From Ascaris suum (taxonomy: Eukaryota > Nematoda > Chromadorea > Rhabditida > Ascarididae): a stretch of 64,000 nt of DNA. Below the pieces are notes generated by a model, which ran no database searches, had not been told where the DNA came from, and saw nothing but the letters and a program-made list of their open reading frames with translations. Location: positions 1,052,501 to 1,116,500 of the forward strand of contig CM024172.1 of the NCBI GenBank assembly GCA_013433145.1, written 5' to 3'. Shown one piece after another: positions 1-11,400 of the stretch. The first letter of the stretch is position 1, and each line of letters starts with the position of its first letter. Position numbers and translations under genes: made by a program.

Positions 1-834
1 ACGTAACAATATATAGCCCGCTATGAAATTATTTTTGTTAAGGGACGGTGCAGATCAATGCATCATAATTGGTTTTATTATATAATTTCTGTTGAAAAAG
101 GTTGTCAAGATGACATGCCTTAAAATTATTATTTCATAACGGTACCTACTGTCGGTCGGATGAAATGGATGGAGCTGTAAATCGTCCAGCAGTTTAGAAT
201 AGTTCATTGGCGAGGGATGCGTTTATTTTTTAAAATTTTACGAGTTGCTGGAATGGTATAACATTATTTTCAGTACATATCATAAGCAATGGTGTAACAT
301 ATTTTTTTGTTTAAGGAGAGGATGGCGGAGAGCCCTATCACAAAATTTTAGAGGATTTTATTGAAGAGAGGGAGGAAGTTTATTCGTGATTATGCGATAT
401 GCAATCCAAAGCTAAAATAATGGCTGAAACTGGGTGGAATTACCAAAAAATGTAAAAAATTGCCAAAAAGTCAATATTTTTAAGGAATTAGTGCAATATT
501 TTTATGAGATAGTCGAAAAATTCCTCAGCACTTTTTTTTCATAATTGGTTTTTTTTACGCGGTGTTATCAATATCACAGATGATGTGATGTGTATTTTCA
601 GCAATGCATATGTTTTTCATAATTTAGAATCAAACTTGACATCAATGCAAATATTTAAGGTATTCTTATAAAATAATAATGCTAGCTTTTGAATTGCTTT
701 GAATTTCATCGTTAATTTTGCCTGTTTCCATTATTTTGAAAAATGGGAAAAATTTTTTTCTTTAATTGCTTGGATTATTTGATATTCCATTGTTGGAATC
801 TGAATGATGCAACATCTAAATGAAGTATTTCTAG
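1..834. other. AT-rich non-coding stretch, probable intron upstream of the EGF exons
   Basis: I see no convincing exon here. The sequence is AT-rich with many short T and A runs. The next feature is the 3' splice site TTTCTAG at 828-834, which opens the first recognisable EGF-ligand exon in mid-codon. More 5' exons must therefore lie here unseen or to the left of the window. The ATG codons at 801 and 804 are in frame with the exon but lie before that splice site, so I do not take them as the start. Confidence 0.5.
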
Positions 835-1087
835 GTGGTTGTTCGACACGACCACGATTAAGAGACGATGCGCCAACAGCGATCGCACAGAGATTGGAAG
901 ATTTGGACGAATGTGAGGACGTCTATGTGGGATTCTGTCGTAATGGTGGAACGTGTAAGATCACAACAGACATTGCTCATCGTTATATACCTGTATGCTC
1001 GTGAGTTTTTTTTTCGCATCTGTTTATTTCGTTTTTTCCTTGGGTCATTTGTCGCCACAGATAATTTTGCAAATATTGTAGTTGAAG

Positions 1088-1170
<83 letters not shown>

Positions 1171-3804
1171 CATTACTTGCAGATGTATGCCCGGTTATCG
1201 TGGCAAACAGTGTGAACTTGTCAACGATCCAAATATATATTTTTCACGACAACAAGAGCAACTCGAAACGGCTGCCTTATCCACTCTTGTTACGGCAGTT
1301 ATTATCGCTACTTGTATCGTCTCAATAGCGCTTTATTTGTATAGAAGGTTTCTTTAAATTTCATTATTTATTGTATTTCCATTTATTTTTGCAAATAAAA
1401 GAGCAGTCGTAAAGTCTTGTTTTTAATTATGTCAGTATCTCCAATGATAATGTCTTAGAGTTGAGTGATTTAATTATAAGGATATCCAATATTTGCATAT
1501 TCATAAGCATAGCTGTAGTATGTATATGTAGAAGGTAGTGCCAGCCTTCACTGATGACGACATTTTTTATTACAGTTGTTGGAAGAGGAGATAGTGTGGG
1601 TTGAAGCACATCATAAGCTTAACTAGATGCGTTCGCGAACTATCAAAAAATTCGAAAAAAGAATTTCCATACATGCGATTGTTCAAGCAAATTAACCTAT
1701 GACTTTTCTTGGAGGGAGGTCGGCTTCCGTTTTTCTGATCTAAAGAGAACCAGAAAGAGTTGCACTGAAATGTTTATTTTTGCATGAATTTTGCCTGCTA
1801 TCTTAATATATTATGTAACATATAGCAAAGGTGGTTGTGTTTATTCATTTGGTCACTTTAGTTCAGCTTACGTGATTTTCTCGCCTGAGGCGAAGTTTAT
1901 TTGTGATTTCCGGAGGGAGCCATATGTGCAGATTGGAGCATTACATGGTGGTTTATTCCTTGCTGGAAGTCAGGATCAAAATGCCACATACGCCAGCTAG
2001 TCCAGTTTGGTTAATGTCGGTTTGGTGAGTTTGTTCGCAACGTAAAATTTGTGGCCTACAAATGAAGGGTATAGCATTGGTGAGTAGTTAAATAGTCGAC
2101 GAACTTATTTAGATTTATGAAATATGGTGTGCCTATCGCCGATAGTTCTTCAAGTCCGTCCAGTTCGGCGGCCGAAGCGCGGTCCCAACGGAGGGGATTG
2201 CTAGGCGCATTTCGGGTAAAATGGCAGAGACGGGTAAGTATTCTTTTTCTTGTTGCTTATAGATCGAATAAATACATTTCATTTGATAGAGTGCAAAACG
2301 GTTTTTGGATAAGGTACATGGTGGATGATAACCACAAGAACTTTTAATTTATCATCAGTTTCGAGGTATCACAAGCTCAGTTACGACTCTTTATAAATAC
2401 CAGATTGAATCTTTATTATTGACCATTTTGCGGACAAATATTTCGCATCATCAAGGCAACCTGCTTTGATTTGCTCTAATCATTCGTACAAAATTTCTTC
2501 TGTTTCCCATCCAAGTTTTCTTTTTTTTTTTTACAACAGGTGGTCTTTAAGTTATTTATTAAAATAGTCGTTTAGGTATTTGCCAACTTGGCATATTTTG
2601 GTGGTTTGGGTTTAAGAAAAGGGCGACTATGACACGGAGAGGTCATCCAATTCGATGGACTTTTGTTGTGCAGTATTTTTTGCTGGTAGTTTATTAAGTG
2701 CAATGGTCCACTTTTAAGTCCTTCGTTTTATGGAATTACGAGCCATTTGCTGTTGTGAATCGCAGCACTTGGTGCGATCGGTTTACTACTTTTAAATTCC
2801 ATCTGGCTTTGCTGCTTCGGAATATCGATGATGACGACCTTATGCTTTTCGAACATTTATTTGCACCATAGTTACCTTGGTAGTACCTTTCTAAGACAAA
2901 AGGAAATTTCAAATAATAAGTTGGCAGCAGCCTTGGTGACAGCTGCTTCACTTGCAGTTTTTCTAAAGTGACCGTTGTCATTGCAAAGTTAACAGTTTCT
3001 TTTTTCTTGGTATCACTAATTGTTAGATGCTAAGATCCAGTCGTATTGGGAAAGGAATTAGCTTTTGGCATTTTAGCATTAATACAGCCAACTTTCTATT
3101 ATTAATGGCCTGTCTCTCCTGCCCGACAACCTTCTTAGGAATATTAAAGGTGCATACTGCCCTACTCATAGGTGCAATGACTTTTGATTTCGTAGTAGGG
3201 ATTAACCTAGCCTTACTGCTGTGGTAAATTTTAATGGTTAATGCTCTGTAAGAACTTTTAAAGAATTGTAGTTCGAGAGGCAGATAACCTAATGACGAAC
3301 GCAGAGGGTATGTTTAAATTTCAAGCTAATCCCATATACATGCGTATATGCAAGTGCAAAAAAAAGTTGTGGAAATTCTGTGCATAATTTGAAGAAGTTT
3401 TATGGAAATTCTTTTTGAGGTTTTGCCCATAGTCCTTTGGAAAGGCTGAGGGTGCTGGCTTGAATAGCTCTAACTCTTCACTCCATTGAGGGGTCTATCC
3501 ATTTTCGCTCCTCTTTATGCATGTCGGTAAGTTGTAGAAGATTTTACCGAGATAACTACTTCCTTGCAGAAGTAAGGCAGTTTAATAAATATTGCAGGCA
3601 GACGGAAGGAGGCGTTGTCGTTTGGATTCAGTTCGTTTGTCGAGTGTCAATGTAGGCTCGTCGTTCTTGGCCGGTGTGCAGAATGCATCGACTCAAGAGG
3701 TGGTGACACCAAGGACGGAACCGCAAGTGCACTTCTTGGCCAGTGGTCAACATTCATCGTCCCACTCGACGGATTCGGTTGATGTTTTCATTGCACCGTC
3801 GTGA
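835..3804 (+). CDS. Transmembrane EGF-family growth factor precursor (LIN-3/Spitz-like), 3' exons, 5' end missing
   Basis: Exons are 835-1000, 1183-1347, 2113-2233 and 3598-3804 (stop at 3802-3804). The splice phases agree at every junction. Joining the first two exons completes one EGF module with spacing C-x7-C-x5-C-x13-C-x-C-x8-C. It runs from ECEDVYVGF to GYRGKQC. The intron falls between the 4th and 5th cysteines, a position known from EGFR-ligand genes. A stalk of about 23 residues follows, then one hydrophobic membrane span (STLVTAVIIATCIVSIALYL). The intracellular tail is Ser/Arg-rich, with a run of serines in exon 3. Known ligands of this type are membrane-tethered, cleaved and activate EGFR/LET-23. 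The donor at 1348 (GTTTCT) is weak. Reading through it gives a very short tail ending at 1357. Other single-EGF membrane ligands such as neuregulin-like proteins are possible. The signal peptide is not seen. Confidence 0.78.
1090..1169. repeat. (TA)n microsatellite, about 80 bp
   Basis: An uninterrupted TA dinucleotide tract lies inside the intron that splits the EGF module. It ends about 13 bases before the 3' splice site ACTTGCAG at 1175-1182. It leaves several frames open, which makes meaningless I-Y repeat ORFs. Confidence 0.97.
1394..1399 (+). promoter_or_regulatory. AATAAA polyadenylation signal inside the EGF-ligand intron
   Basis: An AATAAA hexamer lies 37 bases after the stop codon (1355-1357) reached if the weak GTTTCT donor at 1348 is not used. 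It could end a short mRNA whose protein stops a few residues after the membrane span. The role is inferred; only the hexamer and stop codon are seen. Confidence 0.4.
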
Positions 3805-6800
3805 TTTTGCATTTAACCTATATGCATTCTATAATGGCAGTCATGCGCCACCATAGTTTTATTGGAAAGGTTATGAAATCTTCGCAGTTGCAATTTACAC
3901 AAAGTTGGTTAACATTAGAAGTAATGAATTGCAGAAAAAGCACTTCCGTTTTACACTTACTGCTGAGCTCCATCGATTAATATGCTTTGGGATCGAAATG
4001 AGAAAAAATTTAAATGTTGTGTCTGCATTGAATTGGTAGTATAAAAAAGTGAAAATTCATTGATGGATGAGCTTGAGTAACTCAATTAAGGGCATAATCG
4101 GTCATTTTTAATAGCAAATCCACAATTCTCTGAATGCAAGCACGCTAACTTTGCTCCTTATGGCTCTCGGTTCTGTATATTTTAAAGCATCTATGCTTAT
4201 GCTTGTTCACTATGCCAGCGGCAATAACTTAAAGATGTTTAGGTAACGTTAATATGGAATATCACGTTATAACTGAAGCGAATTTGAGGTGGTGTTGTTT
4301 CAAGTCAATTGGACAGGTGCATGGAGCAGGTAAGGATGATGTTCGGATTGGCTGCTGATCATCTTAACTTTTCCACTCGGTGTCGTTTTAGTAGTGAGCA
4401 AAAAGGGACTCCCATTGAATGGGAAGGGAAAAGTTGAAAGAGGCCAAGGTACATTGCTGTGAATGGATGCCCGATTTAATGAGATTCGTCGCTGATGATT
4501 GCCGTTGATATTATTTGCATTGATGATAAGCTTTGATATTTGCGCCGCGCAGTTCTATTCCCCTGCGATTCTTCGTTTAGTTGGACGGGTATTGTCGAAC
4601 TTTATCGTTATTCCATTTTCAAGATGCTGTTTTCTAATATTCTCGTTTTTTCTACAGCCTTCATTTTTATGTGCCTTTTTTCCGTCATAGAAATACATAC
4701 GCTTATACTAGAAAAATAAATTCGAAACTAAGTTTTCGAAATTTAAATTCAAATTCTCTATCTATTTTATTTGTGGCATCGATTGAATCAAAATATTACT
4801 TCATCGTTTGATCACATATGTATAGAAGATGCAAAGTGTCGCTTATATCATTCCTGTGCGCTCCCTCCTTTATTGTCCTAGTTTTTATTCCATAAAACAG
4901 GAAGTTTCCACATTCTGCACTTCGTCGACTCGTCATACTCTACTATTGGGGCTGTGTTTGTCAATAATTCCTTTTTTTGCATATCGTACTTCTCATTCTT
5001 TTTAAGTTTGGACAATGTTCTTGTGCCGTCATATTTTCTGTTTTTTTTTTTTAAATGTTCGCTTCGTGTTACCCCAAAAATGCTTTGCGTACATATGCGC
5101 ATACGCATATGCATACGTGAAGGGAAGCATTTAGGTTACATAATCATTATGGGAAACCACTTTCCCTGAGAGATACCAGTTGATCGCGGAGAGATTTCAA
5201 TTCATCGTTCTTACTTCTTCATACTTGTTTTGCTCGTGGATTATTCCGTGATTAAGCGTTTTGCATTCCTGTTTATATATGAGCCGATGAAGCTTACTTT
5301 TCCAGTTTCCTATGGAGTGATTTTGGCTAATTGAAGAAAGCAATTTTTCTGCGATTTGTTGATTACGTTATCAGTTAATCTATCATTTTACTTACGCCAC
5401 GTTTCAGTTCGATTTCGAATGATATTGTAATTTTTTTTTTCTTCTGACTTTGCATTGTCGCTCTTATTTGTATGTGGGGGCATTTTTTTGTATCTTGTTT
5501 CCCATCAGTAAATAAAAAATATTTTATTTCAGTGAATGTCTTAATAAATCTTTATTTTAAAAAACTATTTTTAAATTGATATAAGAAACGGAGGATGTGC
5601 AAGTTTGTGCTTTTAGGGAAGTGATTTTATGGCGTTTCATTCGAACTTAGTGCATTGATTAGAATCTGTTGACTGTTTACACTTATCTTTCATCTCGGCG
5701 GACATTAGTGGACAGTAATTTATCATGTAGGTGGAATTGAATGTCATTGGTCAAATGTATTGTTTCCTGCCGATGACCACAACAATAAAACAACATCTTC
5801 ATCTGTGATCATATTATCTCTTTACAACTTTCTCAATATTTCGTCATTTTCATGCCTATTTTTCAGGTATTTCAGGTTATCGATATTAAACTTGTTTGTA
5901 TTCTTAGTGTTCGAAAATGCAATATTTAGTGAAAATTTCATTTACAGCAAAACATAAAGCGGATATAAGTTTAACAATTTGTCTTTAATTTAGATGTCCA
6001 TCGATTTTGCAATGATTGGACGAAAAGTTGCATATTTTTTAGTGCCAACAAATAGTGAACAAAATCGATGATTATTTACCATTTAATTATTAGGTCGGAT
6101 TCATCAAGTCTTCCGACAGTTTAATTTCTCAAAGATGCAACATAAAAAACGGGGAGGTTGTCGTTATACAAAATGCAGAAATTGCAAAAGTAATTTTCTA
6201 TTAATCCTATCGTATTAGCTGAAGTAAACATATACGCTTGGTTAACTTCAGTTCAACCAAGCAGAAATTTCTACGCCAATGGCAATATAGTCTTTATGGA
6301 TTTATGATTGCTGGACGTTGAATTGAACGGATGCTTTTAGTGTTGACGGTCTCTCGATCGATGGATGCCTTGTTCTGAATGTATCTTTAAGAGAGGAGAG
6401 ACTTCAGGGTATGTCGGACGTCCACACGGTGGTGATAACTGTGTTGATATCATGCGATTTATTTATGCATTTTTTATGCAAATTTTACGAACTTATGATA
6501 TTATTATGCAAATTTTTTGCTCTATTAGGATATGCAAGCTGCCTCATCATTAACAATCATAATATAACGAGTTGAACAAGCGAAATTAAAATTTTTTTTA
6601 GCACAGCTTATATATTTCCTCATAAATCTCAGAATGAATAATATTCAATGCTGGTATGGGGCAATTTTCCATTGGTCAGTTTCAAAACTTTTAATAAATG
6701 ACTGAAATATTCTTTTCAGTGTAGGGAGCCGATTCATGATCTAAGAGACATATAAAAGGGAATGGAACAAGTTTGGGTAGGGCAGGGGAGGGAATGCGGG

Positions 6801-8473
6801 AGGAGGTGAGAAGCTGGTATGGAAAAGATGGGAGGACGATTGTAGATATAGGATATTTTTCTTTAACGTTTTAATCACGGTCATCATAAGTGGTTTTGGG
6901 AAAAAATTTTCCTATCGCGAAGCATCTCTGCCCGTAAGTATCACTCACTCTTTGGTACTGTCCTCAAATCAAGTCATTATTTTTAGGCCAAGTGGTCATT
7001 TGAGAAGCCTTTATCCTCGGCAGATCGCATTTAAACTGTTACCTCGACTATTTCCGGCGAGGATCTTTGCATGAGCGGTAAGTCACTACCACGTGTGTAT
7101 TGCATAGTAACCGTCAGATTACAACTGTATAACAAATATTTTAAAATTAAGGTATAACACCTCAGTTTAAGTATAAAATAGTAAGAACACAGAATTCATT
7201 TATAGAACTTGGGAGGTAAAAAGAGTGAAATAAGCTATAAAAGGCTGCATTTTATCACTTAAAAGGCAAAATAAGTAGCATCATATCGCAATTCTATTTG
7301 ATGTATACAACTTGCGTAACATCTGTATTTCATTCATACAACTAAACTTTCCCAAAAACTTTGCGTTTTAACGTTGTGATGAATAGTTCGCATCATAGGT
7401 TACATGCTCCGATTTAAAATATACCGCGCCGATGATTAGGGCGTCGTTTAGAGGAAATATCAGCTCGTGAGAGATGGCAGCGTTCCGAAAGACGGTTGAC
7501 GCTAATTTCGTTACCGCTTGTCGAGGTGAAAAGGCGTGGAAAAGCGCAAGAAGCATGCAAAAAGGTTTTTTATCTCCTAATATTTCCTCTCATCACTCTT
7601 CCTTTGAGCCAGCAGTGTTATTGAATTGGAAATGAGACTCTGAAAGCAATGGAATATGCATGGCGCATTCATTCTATAAGAAGAGCTGAAGTACTGAGTT
7701 GTGTAACGAAGTGAACGTAATGGCGAAGAGCATTGAAACTAGAAAAAAGAAGGAATCACAGCGTTCCTTCCCTCCGCTCCCCTCCCCCCCCCCCCCCCAA
7801 TCTATTTGAGGGCGGTAATAAAACGATAGGTGAAATTTCTGAAAATATTGTGGTCATAGGTGGAAAAGTGATGAAATTTTGACTTCTTGACCTTGCCTTG
7901 TAAATCCATTGCACATCTCTCAGTTCAGTGGTTATCCCATCTTTTTGCCGCCACTAATTGTACCACTATTTTTATATTTAAACAAACTGATGTATCAAAA
8001 AACGACCTATAGAAGCAATGTAAGTCAATTGAGTCGCTTTGTTTTGGAGAAGCGGTTCAATAAACCGATGATACTGCATTTTTTCAAAAAATCTGCAGAA
8101 AATAAGATTCGATGCAGTGTTTGTGATTTCTTGATAGTGTAGCATTTATCGAATATTGGAATATTTCTTCACAAGGTAAATGACCTCAGGTGTAATTCCT
8201 CTTCGCAGTTGCACTCTCATTAAAAGGCCATTCGATTTGACATAATTGTGCAAGCAGTATTCTCGTCGATAAGATGCAATAAATACCGTCTGCAGCGAAT
8301 GGACTTAAGTAAGTAAAAGAAGCATCCACTCGCGACGATTAAAACAGTACTGAGCGATTTGGAGAAGGGGAGGGGGAGGGGGAAGCAAAGTTGGGAGGAT
8401 TACTTTATTCGATGGGATTTCTCACTACTCTTCATTCATGATCACTTTCTCTCATTTTGATGTATTAATACAG
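3805..8473. other. Intergenic or intronic stretch without a recognisable gene
   Basis: No splice-consistent coding series could be built here. AATAAA at 4715-4720 could serve the EGF-ligand gene, but it is about 910 bases past the stop. A C-run lies near 7787-7798. A G-rich run at 8367-8382 has three runs of four or more G separated by single A. A short open segment at 6987-7069 lies between TTTTAG and GTAAGT-like sites and ends in a stop; I could not link it to anything. The 5' exons of the coiled-coil gene may lie in this interval but were not recognised. Confidence 0.45.
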
Positions 8474-11400
8474 GATTCAGAAAAACGAAAAGAATTCGAG
8501 GAACTATCAAAGCGATTACCACGCATACGACCCGAATTACGTGAAAGTCGCTATTTTGGCAGATTTCGATCAATACATCCCCGGTTAGCAAGGGACAATT
8601 ATAAACGCATTCAAGATGAGTTTGCATGGTATTTTTTTATCAGCTCTTTGATTTATTATGTGTACGATCATAGAGGTAGGTGTCGTACCTGATTTAGTAA
8701 AGGTTTTCAATAGTTCGGGCAGGAAAATCGAGTTATAAATACTGGTGCAATATACTCGACCTGTTACTTGTTACAACTTATTACATTGCGCCGAAATTAT
8801 GATAGGGGTGGGGTGCTCTGTGATGCATGTGTGTGAGTGTGGTGCCGGTGTGAAGTGTGTGTGGGTCTCTCCCTTTGCGTGTCGTACGGTTGCGGCGAAG
8901 CTCCCTACCGGTTCATGCATGGTTTAAAGGAAGGCCGAAGCCCCCTTGTGTGTTAGAGCTTAAAAGCAATTGTGTGGAGTCTGGTATCCCCCAGTGCCTA
9001 GCATAAGTACTGAAATAAAAGCCAGATAGACAGCAGAGATTCGTATCCTCACTTGTGTCGTATATTTCTTCGCCTGCTGTCTATCCGAGCGCCGAAGGCA
9101 TACATATAGTATAGTCTACACGAGATCACTAATGAAAACTAGGCTTGTAGACACTCTTTCTTCAAACATGAAATTTCTTGGAAATTTTTTTCACTACATA
9201 GGATGGCCCCGTACCTAGAAAGTTCGTTGTTGGGCAAGGCCCGGGGACGGTAACCTGGAAAATTTCCAAATTAATTTTAATATATCACAGATTACTAATT
9301 TTTAGGGCTTTCGTCAAGGTTATCTCAGCTCCGACTACACAGTGGCGTACGGTTTTTCGTCCCAGTGATCTGGGGGAAGGGGGGAGGGGTATTTGTCAGG
9401 GTATACTTTTTGGCATGGATAGGTGTAGCGTGAATGGATGAAAAGTGTGTATATATGCTATATCCATAGTTAAGCGCTACTTCAAGCGCCGCTTGCCGCC
9501 TTATTAATGAATTTCGTTGTAGCACCTCTATGCTATTAGTTTATCACGTGTAGCATCGAGAGAGGGATTGTGCATAGATTTTCCCATATAGGTGATGCGT
9601 TTGGTGTGATATCCACAACAACGACCGTACATGGACGAAAGCAGGGCGTGAAGGGGGCGGCGGCCTCCCTTGCGGGGGTTACAAGGGGCAGAGCTCCCTC
9701 TTCGGCCTAGCACAAGTACTGAAAAAAAAACCATAGAGACAATAGAGGTTGATTTCCTCACCCCCACCCATATTCCTCTGAGTTTCTATCCTTTCTTCCT
9801 CTCTTTCTTCGGTAGTGTTATCGTCGTTGTGCATAAACTTTTAGAAGTGCTGCTTAACATTTGGGGTATCTCCAGTATCGTAAGTGTATATGCAAGAGAG
9901 GTTTGCATCATCACGATTTACTTCTCTGTCTATCTAGTGCTTAGAGTGTTGTGTACATAACTTAAATCTAATAGCGAGTACACATGAGGGCGTATATAGA
10001 TCAACCCAATGTGATCAATATTGCGTGTATGTGTGTGTTTCTATGTGTTGGGATTCTGGGGGAGTGGACTGTTGTGCTGTCTGTGTGTGCGTTTGCGCAG
10101 TCTGTGTGTCGTGGGCACTGTGTGTGCATGTGAACAGTGTGCCCGTGCGTGCACAGTCCGTCCGTGTGTGGCACAATGTGCGTGTGCATGCACCGAGTGT
10201 GTGTTTGTGCACAGTTTGTGTTCGTGTGCACAGTGTGCACCGGAGCAGTGTCTGTATGGATGTGCGTATTCTGTGTGCGTGCACAGTGTGCCTGTACGTA
10301 TGCACAGTCTGTGCGTCCGTATGCGCAGCGTGTGTGTGCGGCTGCAGTGTGCACCGGTGCAATATCTGTGTGCGTGCCTGCACAGTGTCTGTATGAACGC
10401 GCGCAAAGTGTGCCTGCAAGTGTCTGTGTGAACGTGCGCAATGTGTGTGCGTGCACAGTGTCTGTGTGAGTGTGGGAAATCTGCGTGCGTGCACAGAGTC
10501 TGTGTGAATGTGCGCAATGTGTGTGCGTGCAGCGTCTGTGTGAGTGTACAGAACGTGTGTGCCTGTACAGTGTCTGTGTGAGTGTGCGCAATGTGTGTGG
10601 CCGCACAGTGTCTGTGTGAGTGTGCGCAATGTGTGTGCTTGCAGAGTGTCTGTGTAAGTGTGCAACGTGTGTGCTGTGCAGAGTGTCTGTGTAAGTGTGC
10701 GCAATGTGTGTGCTTGCAGTCGTCTGTGTGCGTGTGCAAGACGTGTGTGTGCTTGCACAGTGTGTAGAGTGTGCGTGCACAGTGTCTGTGTAAGTGTGCG
10801 CAATGTGTGTGCGTGCAGTGTCTGTGTAAGTGTGCGCAATGTTGTGTGCGTGCACAGTGTCTGTGTAAGTGTGCGCAATCTGTGTGCGTGCACAGTGTCT
10901 GTGTAAGTGTGCGCAATCTGTGTGCGTGCACAGTGTCTGTGTAAGTGTGCGCAATCTGTGTGCGTGCACAGTGTCTGTGTAAGTGTGCGCAATGTGTGTG
11001 TGCGTGCACAGTGTCTGTGTATGTGCGCAATCTGTGTGCGTGCGCAGTGTCACAGTGTGTGTGTGTGTGCGCAATGTGTGTGCGTGCACAGTGCGCTGTG
11101 TGTAAGTGTGCGCAATGTCTGTGTGCGTGCACAGTGTGTGCGCGCACAGTCCTGTGTAAGTGTGCGCAATCTGTGTGCGTGCACAGTGTCTGTGTAAGTG
11201 TGCGCAATCTGTGTGCGTGCACAGTGTCTGCGCTGTAAGTGTGCGCAATCTGTGTGCGTGCACAGTGTCTGTGTGAGTAAGTGTGTGCGCATGTGTGTGC
11301 GTGCACAGTGTCTGTGTGCGTGCACAGTGTCTGTGTAAGTGTGCGCAATGTGTGTGGCGGCGCAGTGTCTGTGTGCGTGCCTGCACAGTGTCTGTGTGAG

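Noticed and set aside
1791..2000. 69-codon ORF inside the EGF-ligand intron
   Set aside because: Splicing 1347 to 2113 agrees in phase and skips it. It has no donor in a fitting phase and shows no known domain.
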